A DNA stretch of 64,000 nucleotides from Orrella sp037026685 (GTDB lineage: Bacteria > Pseudomonadota > Gammaproteobacteria > Burkholderiales > Burkholderiaceae_B): positions 62,001-126,000 of the forward strand of contig NZ_JBANET010000014.1 in NCBI RefSeq assembly GCF_037026685.1, read 5' to 3'. The position numbers were made by a program, and so were the translations under genes. Of the stretch, positions 33,811 through 42,727 are shown piece after piece. The notes beneath the pieces are model-generated. The model was not told where the DNA came from and ran no database searches. It saw only the letters and a program-made list of their open reading frames with translations. The number at the start of each line of letters is the position of its first letter. Position 1 is the stretch's first letter.

Positions 33811-34548
33811 ATGGATCTGCAAGGCAAAGTCGCCCTGGTGACCGGCGCTACGCGCGGCATCGGACGGGCCATTGCGCAAGAACTCGCCCAGCAGGGCGCC
33901 ACCGTGGTGGGCACCGCCACTTCCGAAGCAGGCGCGCAATCGATCAGCGAAGCCCTGCAGGCGCAGGGCGGGCGCGGCGTGGTCCTGGACGTTACCGACG
34001 CCGAGGCCTGCAGCGCCCTGATCGAAGCCCTGGGCAAGGAAGGCGGCGGCCCGCACATCCTGGTCAACAACGCGGGCATCACCCGCGACACCCTGGCCAT
34101 GCGCATGAAGGACGAGGACTGGTCGGCGGTCATCGACACCAACCTGGCGGCGGTGTTCCGCCTGTCCCGCGCGGTGCTGCGCAACATGATGAAGGCCCGC
34201 TGGGGCCGCATCATCAACATCACCTCGGTGGTGGGCGCCAGCGGCAACGCGGGCCAGGCCAACTACGCGGCCGCCAAGGCCGGCGTGGCCGGCATGTCGC
34301 GCGCCCTGGCCCGCGAGCTGGGCAGCCGCGGCATCACGGTCAATTGCGTGGCGCCGGGTTTCATCGAGACCGACATGACCCGCGCGCTGGACGACAGCCA
34401 GACGGCGGCGCTGCTGGGCCAGATCCCGCTGGGCCGGCTGGGCTCGCCGGCCGACGTGGCCCACGCCGTGGCGTTCCTGGCCAGCCAGCAGGCGGGTTAC
34501 ATTACCGGTACGACCCTGCACGTGAACGGCGGCATGTATATGCAGTAA
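33811..34548 (+). CDS. fabG: 3-oxoacyl-ACP reductase
   Basis: 245 residues from ATG at 33811; the frame upstream shadows fabD. Short-chain dehydrogenase features: TGATRGIGRAIA for NADPH binding, NNAGITRD, catalytic Ser in ITSVVG and Tyr-x3-Lys in NYAAAKAG. It performs the first reduction in each fatty acid cycle. Two overlapping hairpins follow its stop (34549-34577), before acpP. Confidence 0.98.
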   Translation: MDLQGKVALVTGATRGIGRAIAQELAQQGATVVGTATSEAGAQSISEALQAQGGRGVVLDVTDAEACSALIEALGKEGGGPHILVNNAGITRDTLAMRMKDEDWSAVIDTNLAAVFRLSRAVLRNMMKARWGRIINITSVVGASGNAGQANYAAAKAGVAGMSRALARELGSRGITVNCVAPGFIETDMTRALDDSQTAALLGQIPLGRLGSPADVAHAVAFLASQQAGYITGTTLHVNGGMYMQ

Positions 34549-34644
34549 ATGACGGCATCCTGCCGTCGGGCAGGCATCGCCGCCCGGCCCTGGCGCCTGC
34601 CGCGCCCCGGGGACGATGCCTGTGTTTTTAGTCATGGCCTCGTG

Positions 34645-34672
34645 TTTGCTAACCTCTACGCTTGGCTATAAT
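34645..34672 (+). promoter_or_regulatory. Probable acpP promoter
   Basis: A perfect TATAAT at 34667-34672 with a TTTGCT-type -35 at 34645-34650 (16-bp spacer). It lies 30 bp before acpP and would give the extra transcripts expected for this abundant protein. Confidence 0.6.
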
Positions 34673-34702
34673 TCGCGGGATTTTTCCCAATTGGAGATCT
34701 GC

Positions 34703-34942
34703 ATGGAAAGCATCGAACAGCGCGTCAAGAAGATCGTCGCTGAACAACTTGGCGTGAACGAAGCCGAGATCAAGAACGAATCTTCCTTCCTTGACGACCT
34801 CGGTGCCGATTCGCTCGACATGGTCGAACTGGTCATGGCTCTGGAAGACGAATTCGAGACCGAGATCCCCGACGAAGAGGCCGAAAAGATCACGACGGTT
34901 CAGCAGGCGGTCGACTACATCAACGCGCACGCCAAGCAATAA
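34703..34942 (+). CDS. acpP: Acyl carrier protein
   Basis: 79 residues, strongly acidic. The phosphopantetheine serine is in LGADSLDMVELVM. TTGGAGAT precedes the ATG at 34703. It carries growing acyl chains for FabH, FabD, FabG and FabF, all encoded around it, and for LPS and phospholipid synthesis. A TATAAT promoter of its own lies just upstream. Confidence 0.99.
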   Translation: MESIEQRVKKIVAEQLGVNEAEIKNESSFLDDLGADSLDMVELVMALEDEFETEIPDEEAEKITTVQQAVDYINAHAKQ

Positions 34943-34954
34943 GTACCGTTCTCT

Positions 34955-34987
34955 CGTGCCGGCCGGCTCGCCTGGAGCGCCGGCACG
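34955..34987 (+). promoter_or_regulatory. Intergenic hairpin between acpP and fabF
   Basis: CGTGCCGGC and GCCGGCACG, perfect 9-bp arms with a 15-nt loop, 12 bases after the acpP stop. There is no T-run, so it may stabilise the acpP mRNA end or cause partial termination and set acpP above fabF. The function is inferred. Confidence 0.5.
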
Positions 34988-35082
34988 GGATGCGGGCGCC
35001 GTCAGGCTGCCGTCCGGCCAGGTCGTGCCTGGGCTGCATGGCTTTGGCTTGCCGGCGCTTTCGCGCCAGCGCGCGGCCTGCC

Positions 35083-35105
35083 GCATGACGGGCGTCACGT
35101 CATGC
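35083..35105 (+). promoter_or_regulatory. Second intergenic hairpin between acpP and fabF
   Basis: GCATGACG and CGTCATGC, perfect 8-bp arms with a 7-nt loop, about 95 bases before the fabF start. The 257-bp acpP-fabF gap holds no gene; this and the hairpin at 34955 are its only visible structures. The role is unknown. Confidence 0.45.
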
Positions 35106-35199
35106 CGCCCTTGCGCCGCACCCAGGTTCCAGCGCCCGTTCCGGGCCGGCCTGCCCGAGCCTGCAGCGCAGGCATTTTCATCTGTTTGAGGAGTCTTCC

Positions 35200-36429
35200 G
35201 TGAAGCGACGTGTCGTCATCACCGGATTGGGTATCGTCAGCCCGGTCGGCAACGATATTTCGACCGCCTGGGACAATATCGTCAACGGCCGGTCGGGCAT
35301 TGGCCGCATCTCGCGCTTCGATCCGTCCGTGCTGACCACGCACATCGCCGGCGAGGTCAAGGATTTCGACGTCACCCAGTACATTCCCGCCAAGGAAGCC
35401 CGGCAGATGGATACCTTCATCCATTACGGCTTTGCCGCCGGCGTGCAGGCCTGGCGCGACAGCGGACTGGAGGTCACGGACGCCAATGCCGAGCGCATCG
35501 GCGTGATCGTGGGCTCGGGCATCGGCGGGCTGCCGCGCATCGAGGAAACCCAGACCGACCTGCTCGAGCGCGGGCCGCGGCGGATTTCGCCGTTCTTCGT
35601 GCCGGCCTCGCTGATCAACCTGATTTCCGGGCAGCTGTCCATCCATTTCGGCATGAAGGGCCCCAGCTATGCCGTGGTCTCGGCCTGCACGACCGGGCTG
35701 CACTGCATCGGCGATGCGGCCCGCCTGATCGAATACGGCGATGCCGACGTGATGGTGGCCGGCGGCGCCGAATCCACCGTCTCGCCCCTGGGCATCGGCG
35801 GCTTTGCCGCCATGCGCGCGCTCTCGACCCGCAACGACGACCCCACGGCGGCTTCGCGCCCCTGGGACCGCGACCGCGACGGTTTCGTGCTGGGCGAGGG
35901 CGCCGGCGTGCTGGTGCTCGAGGAATACGAGCACGCCAAGAAGCGCGGGGCGCGCATCTATGGCGAGTTCGCCGGCTACGGCATGAGCTCGGACGCGCAT
36001 CACATCACCGCGCCGGACCGCGACGGCCCGCGCCGCGGGATAGTCAACGCGCTGCGCAACGGCGGCCTCAATCCCGAGGACGTCCAGTATGTGAACGCTC
36101 ACGGCACGTCCACCCCCCTGGGCGACAAGAACGAGACCGAGGCGCTGAAGCTGGCCTTCGGCGGGCATGCCAGCAAGCTGGTGGTCAATTCGACCAAGTC
36201 CATGACCGGGCACCTGCTGGGCGCGGCCGGCGGTATCGAGGCCGTGTTCACCACCCTGGCCGTGCACCACCAGGTCTCGCCGCCGACCATCAACATCGTC
36301 AACCAGGATCCCGAGTGCGACCTGGACTACTGCGCCAACCAGGCGCGCGAGATGAAGATCGACGTGGCCCTGTCGAACTCCTTCGGGTTCGGCGGCACCA
36401 ACGGCTCGATGGCCGTGCGCAGGATCTGA
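35200..36429 (+). CDS. fabF: 3-oxoacyl-ACP synthase II
   Basis: 409 residues, GTG start at 35200 with GAGGAG upstream. The thiolase-fold active site is complete: Cys in SACTTGLHC, His in NAHGTSTPLGD and His in KSMTGHLLGAAG, with FGFGGTNGS near the end. It elongates acyl-ACP with malonyl-ACP. Its stop codon is followed directly by the ATG of the next gene. Confidence 0.98.
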   Translation: MKRRVVITGLGIVSPVGNDISTAWDNIVNGRSGIGRISRFDPSVLTTHIAGEVKDFDVTQYIPAKEARQMDTFIHYGFAAGVQAWRDSGLEVTDANAERIGVIVGSGIGGLPRIEETQTDLLERGPRRISPFFVPASLINLISGQLSIHFGMKGPSYAVVSACTTGLHCIGDAARLIEYGDADVMVAGGAESTVSPLGIGGFAAMRALSTRNDDPTAASRPWDRDRDGFVLGEGAGVLVLEEYEHAKKRGARIYGEFAGYGMSSDAHHITAPDRDGPRRGIVNALRNGGLNPEDVQYVNAHGTSTPLGDKNETEALKLAFGGHASKLVVNSTKSMTGHLLGAAGGIEAVFTTLAVHHQVSPPTINIVNQDPECDLDYCANQAREMKIDVALSNSFGFGGTNGSMAVRRI

Positions 36430-37014
36430 ATGGGTCCGGCGGCTGACCCGCACTGGAGCGCATATGCCGTGGCCGGCGACCGGCCTCGGGCGGTCACCGC
36501 CCTGGCAGCGCTGGCGGGCTGGGCCGCGGCGCTGGCGCTGGCGGGCCTGGCGCCCGCGTGGGGACAGGCGGCCTGCATGCTGGCCGCCTGCCTCTGGAGC
36601 GCCTGGCTCTGGCGCGGGCATGCCCGGCCCGGGCCGGCCCGCACGTTGCGCGTCTCGGCCTGCGGCCGGCATTGGCAACTGGGCGGGGCGGACGGCTGGC
36701 AGGACGTCCAGCCCGTGGCGCGCTGGCAGACCGGCGCCTGGCTGACCTTGGACCTGGCGTACACCGGGCGGGATATCGAGCCCGCCACGGCGCTGCCGAA
36801 CGGAAATATTGCATTGCAAAAAAACACCTGGCGCCTGCTTTGGGCCGGCCTGGCCGGGCCGCACGGATGGGCCGGACGCCGGCCTGGCGCGGCGCGCAGG
36901 CGCCGCTGCACGCTTTGGCGCAGCCGCCTGGCCCCGCAGGCCTGGCGGCGGCTGGCCTGGTTGTCGGCCGCCAGCCTGGCGCGCCGGCCGGCGGGCCTGG
37001 AGGGCGCAGCGTGA
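36430..37014 (+). CDS. Small membrane protein, possibly YgfX/CptA-like
   Basis: 194 residues, starting at the base after the fabF stop and ending 4 bp inside rpoE (GTGA). Two adjacent hydrophobic helices (about 22-45 and 47-62) are followed by a beta-rich part containing WQDVQPVARWQTGAWLTLDL and a basic, Trp/Arg-rich tail. The two-helix N-terminus plus soluble domain resembles YgfX-type inner-membrane proteins, but the match is weak. Its position between fabF and the sigma-E operon hints at an envelope role. The high Arg/Ala/Trp content reflects G+C bias. Confidence 0.55.
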   Translation: MGPAADPHWSAYAVAGDRPRAVTALAALAGWAAALALAGLAPAWGQAACMLAACLWSAWLWRGHARPGPARTLRVSACGRHWQLGGADGWQDVQPVARWQTGAWLTLDLAYTGRDIEPATALPNGNIALQKNTWRLLWAGLAGPHGWAGRRPGAARRRRCTLWRSRLAPQAWRRLAWLSAASLARRPAGLEGAA

Positions 37015-37610
37015 GCGAGCGCGACGCCGACGCCGAACTGGTCGCCCGGGTCCAGCGCGGCGACAAGAAAGCCTTCGACCTGCTGGTGCTCAAGTACCAG
37101 CGCAAGATCACGCGCCTGCTCTCGCGCATGATCCGCGACCCCTCGGATATCGAGGACGTGGCCCAGGAGGCCTTCATCAAGGCCTACCGCGCCCTGCCGC
37201 AATTCCGGGGCGAGTCGGCCTTCTATACCTGGCTGTACCGCATCGCGGTCAATACCGCCCGCAACTGGATGGCCTCGTCCGGCCGCCGGCCCAGCGCTCC
37301 CAATGCGCTGGAGATGGAAGACGGTGAAACTTTTAACGAAACCGACAACCTAACGGACATCAGCACACCGGAATCGGTGGCGGCCAGCCGGGAAATCGCC
37401 CAGACGGTCAACGATGCCATCCAGGACCTGCCCGAGGAGCTGCGCACGGCGATCATCCTGCGCGAGATCGAAGGCATGAGCTACGAGGACATCGCCCAGA
37501 CCATGGACTGCCCGATCGGCACGGTCCGTTCGCGCATATTCCGGGCCCGCGAGGCCATTGCCGCCCGCCTGCGTCCATTGCTGGATGTCGATACCGAGCG
37601 TCGCTGGTAA
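37011..37610 (+). CDS. rpoE: Extracytoplasmic-function sigma factor RpoE (sigma-E)
   Basis: 199 residues from GTG at 37011, overlapping the previous gene by 4 bp. Region 2 has YQRKITRLLSRMIRDPSDIEDVAQEAFIKAYRAL, and region 4 has LPEELRTAIILREIEGMSYEDIA with IGTVRSRIFRAR for -35 recognition. It directs envelope-stress transcription and is held by RseA and RseB, encoded next. The order rpoE-rseA-rseB-mucD is that of many proteobacteria. RpoE of B. bronchiseptica is known to matter in infection. Confidence 0.97.
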   Translation: MSERDADAELVARVQRGDKKAFDLLVLKYQRKITRLLSRMIRDPSDIEDVAQEAFIKAYRALPQFRGESAFYTWLYRIAVNTARNWMASSGRRPSAPNALEMEDGETFNETDNLTDISTPESVAASREIAQTVNDAIQDLPEELRTAIILREIEGMSYEDIAQTMDCPIGTVRSRIFRAREAIAARLRPLLDVDTERRW

Positions 37611-37623
37611 GGAGTTCAACGTT

Positions 37624-38130
37624 ATGCAAACCCAAACCGTATCCCGTACCGAGCATGCCGACACGCAAAGCCATTGGGGCGAGACCTTGTCCGCCTTCAT
37701 GGACGGCGAGTCGCAGGACACCTGGCCGGTCGACCTGGATACGGCCACCGGCCGCCAGACCTGGAACACCTACCACCTGATCGGCGACGTGCTGCGCAGC
37801 CCCGAGCTGGCCATCACGACCAGCGAGCGTTTCCGCGTGCGCCTGTCGCGCGCCATCGAGGACGAGATGCCCATCGTGGCCGCGCCGCGCCGCAACCTGC
37901 CGGTACGCCTGGGCCTGTCGGGCCTGGCCGTGGCCGCCGCGGTGGCCTCGGTGGTGTGGGTGGCGCAACCCTATTTCACGCAGCCCGAGACGCCCGCGGG
38001 CGTGCAGACCCTGGCCGAGGCCACGCCCGCCGATATGCCGGGCCTGGGCGATTATCTCGAGGCGCACCGCCAGGTGGCCGGCCCCAGCGCGGTGCGCCAG
38101 GTGTCGTTCGAACCTGGAGGCATGCGTTGA
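37624..38130 (+). CDS. rseA: Anti-sigma-E factor RseA
   Basis: 168 residues from ATG at 37624. The N-terminal cytoplasmic RseA/MucA domain (ETLSAFMDGE, then WNTYHLIGDVLRS) binds sigma-E. One membrane segment follows (LGLSGLAVAAAVASVVWVA, about 100-118) and then a short periplasmic tail. Stress triggers its cleavage and frees sigma-E. The gap to rpoE is 13 bp. The rseB start overlaps its stop. Confidence 0.93.
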   Translation: MQTQTVSRTEHADTQSHWGETLSAFMDGESQDTWPVDLDTATGRQTWNTYHLIGDVLRSPELAITTSERFRVRLSRAIEDEMPIVAAPRRNLPVRLGLSGLAVAAAVASVVWVAQPYFTQPETPAGVQTLAEATPADMPGLGDYLEAHRQVAGPSAVRQVSFEPGGMR

Positions 38131-39215
38131 CTGCTCTGCAAAGCCGCGTACAAGGCAGGCTGGCGCGCGCGCCGGCCCCGCGCCTGGGGCGCGCGCTGCG
38201 GTGGCGCCGGGGCGCGGGGCTGGCCGCCCTGACCCTGGTGGCCGCCATGGCCGGCGCGCACCAGCGCGCCCTGGCGGCCGAGGGGGCGCAGCAAGGCGCC
38301 GCGCCCGACGAGACCGTCATGCTGCTGGCCCGTATCCAGGATGCGGCCCGGCAGCTGGACTACAGCGGCGTGTTCGCCTACCAGCAGGGCGAATACATCG
38401 AGTCCTCGCGGGTGACGCACGTGATCGACGGCACCGGCTCGCGCGAGCGCCTGGAGGTGCTGGACGGCCAGCCGCGCGAATACCTGCGGCACAACGACAC
38501 CGTGCAGTGCCTCATTCCCGAGAAAAAAACCGTCCTGATCGAGCGCCGCCGTCCGGACCGTTTCCCGGGCCTGCTGCTGGGCGACGCCTCCCGCCTGCCC
38601 GAGCACTACCGGATCCAGGCCGAATCCAAGCTGCACCGCGTGGCCGGGCGCCAATGCCGGGTCGTGCGGATAGAGCCGCGCGACGACCGCCGCTACGGCT
38701 ACAAGCTGTGCGCCGATACTTCCACGAACCTGCTGCTCAAGGCGCAGACGGTCGACCGCGACCGCGGCGTGATCGAGCAGGTGTCCTTCACCTCGCTGCG
38801 CCTGGGCGCGGACGTCGATCCCGCCTTGCTCGCGCCGGGCTGGTCCACGCAGGACTGGAAGGTGGTCGAGGCCGCCGAGCATCCGGCCGTGGACCTTGCC
38901 CGGCAGGGCTGGCGCATCGCCGCCCCGCCCGGCTTCACGCAGGTCATGCAGGTGGCCCGGCCCATGGGGCGGCGCAACTCGGTCAGCCAGCTGGTGCTCT
39001 CGGACGGGCTGGCGGCCATCTCCGTATTCATCGAGCCCTACGACGGCAGCCTGGCGGGCGACCATCCGCGCGGGCTGATGCGCCGCGGTCCGATCAACGT
39101 CTACGGCACGCGCATCGCCGACTTCTGGGTGACGGTGCTGGGCGAGGTGCCGCCGGCCACGCTCGAGCAGCTGGCCGCCTCCACCGAGTACGTCCCGCTG
39201 GCGCCCGCGCAATAG
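38127..39215 (+). CDS. rseB: Sigma-E regulatory protein RseB (MucB)
   Basis: 362 residues from a TTG at 38127 (TTGA overlap with rseA), supported by GGAGG at 38116-38120. The N-terminus is long and basic before the hydrophobic signal segment (GLAALTLVAAMAGA), with cleavage near LAAEG. Mature features are the MucB/RseB N-terminal domain (LDYSGVFAYQQGEYIESSRVTH) and C-terminal domain (PPGFTQVMQVARP). It binds RseA in the periplasm and protects it from cleavage until mislocalised LPS or porins appear. Confidence 0.92.
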   Translation: MTALQSRVQGRLARAPAPRLGRALRWRRGAGLAALTLVAAMAGAHQRALAAEGAQQGAAPDETVMLLARIQDAARQLDYSGVFAYQQGEYIESSRVTHVIDGTGSRERLEVLDGQPREYLRHNDTVQCLIPEKKTVLIERRRPDRFPGLLLGDASRLPEHYRIQAESKLHRVAGRQCRVVRIEPRDDRRYGYKLCADTSTNLLLKAQTVDRDRGVIEQVSFTSLRLGADVDPALLAPGWSTQDWKVVEAAEHPAVDLARQGWRIAAPPGFTQVMQVARPMGRRNSVSQLVLSDGLAAISVFIEPYDGSLAGDHPRGLMRRGPINVYGTRIADFWVTVLGEVPPATLEQLAASTEYVPLAPAQ

Positions 39216-39258
39216 CCAGTTTCTTGCATAGGCCCGAACGGGCTTCCTGGAGCGTTAC

Positions 39259-40740
39259 ATGAAGCGATTCCAAACTCTTGCGAACCCCATGGCACGGCGC
39301 TGCCACGCCGGCGTGCTGGCCTTGTTGCTGCTGCTGGGCGCGGCCCTGGCCGCCCCGGGCGCGCTGGCGCAGCCGGTGGCAGGCCTGCCCGATTTCACCA
39401 GCATCGTCGAGAAGGCCGATCCGGCCGTGGTCAACATCCGCACCACCGCCACCGTGCCGGTGCGGCGCGGCCTGCCCGGCGGCGGCGGCGATCCCTACGA
39501 GCTGTTTCGCTGGTTCTTCGGTCCGGACTTCCAGCCGCCCGGCATTCCCGGCCCGCGCCAGGGCCCGCGCGGGCAGCAGCCGCCCACCGAAGAGCGCACG
39601 GTGCCGCGCGGCCTGGGTTCGGGCTTCTTCATTTCCCCGGACGGCTACATCCTGACCAACAACCACGTGGTGGCCGATGCCAGCGAGATCTTCGTCACCC
39701 TGACGGACGGGCGCGAATTCAAGGCCAAGACCATCGGCACGGACGAGCGCACCGACGTGGCGCTGATCAAGATCGAAGCCGAAGGCATGCCGACCTTGCC
39801 CGTGGGCGACAGCAGGGCGCTCAAGAAAGGCCAGTGGGTGCTGGCCATCGGCTCGCCGTTCGGGCTGGACTCCACGGTCACTTCGGGCATCGTCAGCGCC
39901 ATCGGCCGCGACACGGGCGAGTACCTGCCGTTCATCCAGACCGATGTGGCCGTGAACCCGGGCAACTCCGGCGGCCCGCTGCTGAACCTGAACGGCGAGG
40001 TGGTCGGCATCAATTCGCAGATCGTCTCGCGCAGCGGCGGCTTCATGGGCATTTCGCTGGCCATTCCCATCGACGAGGCCATGCGGGTTGTCGAGCAGCT
40101 CAAGAAGGACGGCCGCGTCACGCGCGGGCGCATCGGCGTGCAGATCGGCGAAGTGAGCAAGGAGGTGGCCGACGCCATCGGGCTGCCCAGGGCCGAAGGC
40201 GCGCTGGTCAGCGGCGTCGAGGCGCAAGGTCCGGCCGACGCGGCCGGCGTGCAGCCCGGCGACGTGATCCAGCGCTTCAACGGCCAGGCCATCCACCGCT
40301 GGTCGGACCTGCCGCGCATCGTCGGCGAAACCCGTCCGGGCTCCCAGGTCGACATGGAGCTGTGGCGCAAGGGCCGCAACGTCACCGTCAAGGTCAAGGT
40401 GGACGAGCTGGAAACCGGCAAGGCCGTGACTTCGGCCGGCGGCGGCGAGCGCGAGCCGGCGCCCGCCAATGCCCTGGGGCTGACGGTGGCGCCGGTGCCG
40501 GCGCAGCTGCGCCAGCAGCTGCGCATCAAGGGCGGCGTGCTGGTGCAGGCGGCCGAGGGCCCGGCCGCGGCCGCCGGGCTGGCCCAGGGCGACGTGGTGC
40601 TGGCGGTCAACGACAGCGACGTGACCGGCCCCGAGCAGTTCTACAGGCTGGTCTCCAAGCTGGACAAGAACCGTGCGGCCGGGCTGCTGGTGCGCCGCGG
40701 CGACCTCACCCAGTGGGTGGCGGTGCGCCCGGGCAAGTAG
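39259..40740 (+). CDS. mucD: Periplasmic serine protease of the DegP/MucD family
   Basis: 493 residues with a signal peptide ending near ALAQP. The trypsin-like domain has the triad His in ILTNNHVVADA, Asp in DERTDVALIKI and Ser in VNPGNSGGPLLN. Two PDZ domains follow (GVEAQGPADAAGVQPGD and GLAQGDVVLAVND). It degrades or refolds misfolded periplasmic proteins. As the last gene of the sigma-E operon it matches MucD of Pseudomonas. A Pro/Gly-rich insert of about 30 residues sits between the signal and the catalytic domain. Confidence 0.95.
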   Translation: MKRFQTLANPMARRCHAGVLALLLLLGAALAAPGALAQPVAGLPDFTSIVEKADPAVVNIRTTATVPVRRGLPGGGGDPYELFRWFFGPDFQPPGIPGPRQGPRGQQPPTEERTVPRGLGSGFFISPDGYILTNNHVVADASEIFVTLTDGREFKAKTIGTDERTDVALIKIEAEGMPTLPVGDSRALKKGQWVLAIGSPFGLDSTVTSGIVSAIGRDTGEYLPFIQTDVAVNPGNSGGPLLNLNGEVVGINSQIVSRSGGFMGISLAIPIDEAMRVVEQLKKDGRVTRGRIGVQIGEVSKEVADAIGLPRAEGALVSGVEAQGPADAAGVQPGDVIQRFNGQAIHRWSDLPRIVGETRPGSQVDMELWRKGRNVTVKVKVDELETGKAVTSAGGGEREPAPANALGLTVAPVPAQLRQQLRIKGGVLVQAAEGPAAAAGLAQGDVVLAVNDSDVTGPEQFYRLVSKLDKNRAAGLLVRRGDLTQWVAVRPGK

Positions 40741-40772
40741 GCGCAAGACCGGCTAAAATGGCTGGTTGCCGC

Positions 40773-40801
40773 AAAAGGGGGCGCATGGCGCCCCCTTTTT
40801 T
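40773..40801 (+). terminator. Intrinsic terminator after mucD
   Basis: GGGGGCGC, ATG loop, GCGCCCCC, followed by six T residues and preceded by four A residues. It lies 33 bp after mucD and 121 bp before lepA, so lepA probably has its own promoter or depends on readthrough. Confidence 0.9.
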
Positions 40802-40921
40802 GCTGCGTGGCATGCCGTGCGGACGACGCATGGACGATCCGGCCGGCCGGCCCGAGCCGGCGGCGCCGCGCGCGGCCCCTCCCTGTTTCGCCGTTTTCCT
40901 GCGATCCTTATAGTCTGGTTT

Positions 40922-42715
40922 ATGCAGCATATCCGCAACTTTTCCATCATCGCTCACATCGATCACGGCAAGTCGACCCTGGCCGACCGCCTGATCCACC
41001 GTTGCGGCGGGCTGGCCGATCGCGAGATGTCGGCCCAGGTGCTCGATTCCATGGATATCGAGCGCGAGCGCGGCATCACCATCAAGGCCCAGACGGCCGC
41101 GTTGCAGTACAAGGCGCGCGATGGCAAGGTCTATGCGCTGAACCTGATCGACACGCCGGGACACGTCGATTTCTCCTACGAGGTCAGCCGCTCGCTCTCG
41201 GCCTGCGAGGGCGCGCTGCTGGTGGTGGACGCCTCGCAAGGGGTCGAGGCCCAGACCGTGGCCAATTGCTACACCGCCATCGAGCTGGGCGTGGAAGTGG
41301 TGCCGGTCCTTAACAAGATGGACTTGCCGCAAGCCAATCCCGACGGGGCACGCCAGGAGATCGAGGACGTCATCGGCATCGACGCTGCCGACGCCATCGC
41401 CGCCAGCGCCAAGACCGGCATGGGCATCGACGACATCCTGGAGGCGGTGGTGGCCCGCATCCCGCCGCCGGCAGGCGATCCGGACAAGCCGCTGCAGGCG
41501 CTGATCATCGATTCGTGGTTCGACAACTACGTGGGCGTGGTGATGCTGGTGCGCATCGTCAACGGCGTGCTGCGTCCCAAGGACAAGATCCTGCTGATGG
41601 CCACCGGGGCCAGCCATCCGTGCGAGCAGCTGGGCGTGTTCACGCCCAAGTCGCAGGCCCGGCCGCAGCTCTCGGCCGGCGAAGTGGGCTTTGTCATCGC
41701 CGGCATCAAGGACCTGGCCCATGCCAAGGTGGGCGATACCATCACCCTGGCCGGCAAGCCGGCCGCCGAGCCCTTGCCCGGCTTCAAGGAGGTGCAGCCG
41801 CAGGTTTTCGCCGGCCTGTACCCGGTCGAAAGCAGCGAGTACGACCAACTGCGCGATTCGCTGGAAAAGCTCAAGCTCAACGACGCCGCGCTGATGTTCG
41901 AGCCCGAGGTGTCGCAGGCGCTGGGCTTCGGATTCCGCTGCGGCTTTCTGGGCCTGCTGCACATGGAGATCGTGCAGGAGCGCCTGGAGCGCGAGTTCGA
42001 CATGGACATCATCACCACCGCGCCGTCGGTGGTGTACGAGGTCGAAAAGCGCGACGGCACGGTAGTCCAGGTCGAAAGCCCTTCGCGCATGCCCGAGGTC
42101 GGGCACATCGCCGACATCCGCGAGCCCATCGTCAAGGTCACGCTTTTCATGCCCCAGGAATACGTGGGGCCGGTGATGACGCTGTGCAACAACAAGCGCG
42201 GCGTGCAGGTCAACATGAGCTATCACGGTCGCCAGGTGCACCTGGTGTACGAGATCCCCTTGGCCGAGATCGTGCTGGACTTCTTCGACAAGCTCAAGTC
42301 CGTCTCGCGCGGCTACGCGTCGATGGACTACGAGTTCCTCGAATACCGTTCGGCCGACGTGGTGCGGGTGGACCTGCTCATCAACGGCGACCGGGTCGAT
42401 GCGCTGGCCATGATCGTGCACCGCAGCAACGCCCGCTACCGCGGGCGCGAGGTGGTCTCGCGCATGCGCGAGCTGATCCCGCGCCAGATGTACGACGTGG
42501 CGATCCAGGCGGCCATCGGCGCGGAGGTCATCGCGCGCGAGAACGTCAAGGCCCTGCGCAAGAACGTGCTGGCCAAGTGTTATGGCGGCGACATCAGCCG
42601 CAAGAAGAAGCTCCTCGAGAAACAGAAGGCCGGCAAGAAGCGCATGAAGCAGGTCGGCAGCGTGGAAATCCCGCAGGAAGCCTTCCTGGCCATCCTGCAG
42701 GTCGATGACAAGTAA
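40922..42715 (+). CDS. lepA: Elongation factor 4 (LepA)
   Basis: 597 residues from ATG at 40922; the frame runs back to 40766 but begins inside the terminator. GTPase motifs are AHIDHGKST (G1), DTPGHVDF (G3) and NKMDLP (G4). Domain II, EF-G-like domain V and the LepA-specific C-terminus (GGDISRKKKLLEKQK) follow. It back-translocates ribosomes or aids assembly. It precedes lepB by 12 bp, the conserved lepA-lepB operon. Confidence 0.98.
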   Translation: MQHIRNFSIIAHIDHGKSTLADRLIHRCGGLADREMSAQVLDSMDIERERGITIKAQTAALQYKARDGKVYALNLIDTPGHVDFSYEVSRSLSACEGALLVVDASQGVEAQTVANCYTAIELGVEVVPVLNKMDLPQANPDGARQEIEDVIGIDAADAIAASAKTGMGIDDILEAVVARIPPPAGDPDKPLQALIIDSWFDNYVGVVMLVRIVNGVLRPKDKILLMATGASHPCEQLGVFTPKSQARPQLSAGEVGFVIAGIKDLAHAKVGDTITLAGKPAAEPLPGFKEVQPQVFAGLYPVESSEYDQLRDSLEKLKLNDAALMFEPEVSQALGFGFRCGFLGLLHMEIVQERLEREFDMDIITTAPSVVYEVEKRDGTVVQVESPSRMPEVGHIADIREPIVKVTLFMPQEYVGPVMTLCNNKRGVQVNMSYHGRQVHLVYEIPLAEIVLDFFDKLKSVSRGYASMDYEFLEYRSADVVRVDLLINGDRVDALAMIVHRSNARYRGREVVSRMRELIPRQMYDVAIQAAIGAEVIARENVKALRKNVLAKCYGGDISRKKKLLEKQKAGKKRMKQVGSVEIPQEAFLAILQVDDK

Positions 42716-42727
42716 GGAAAGCGTGGC

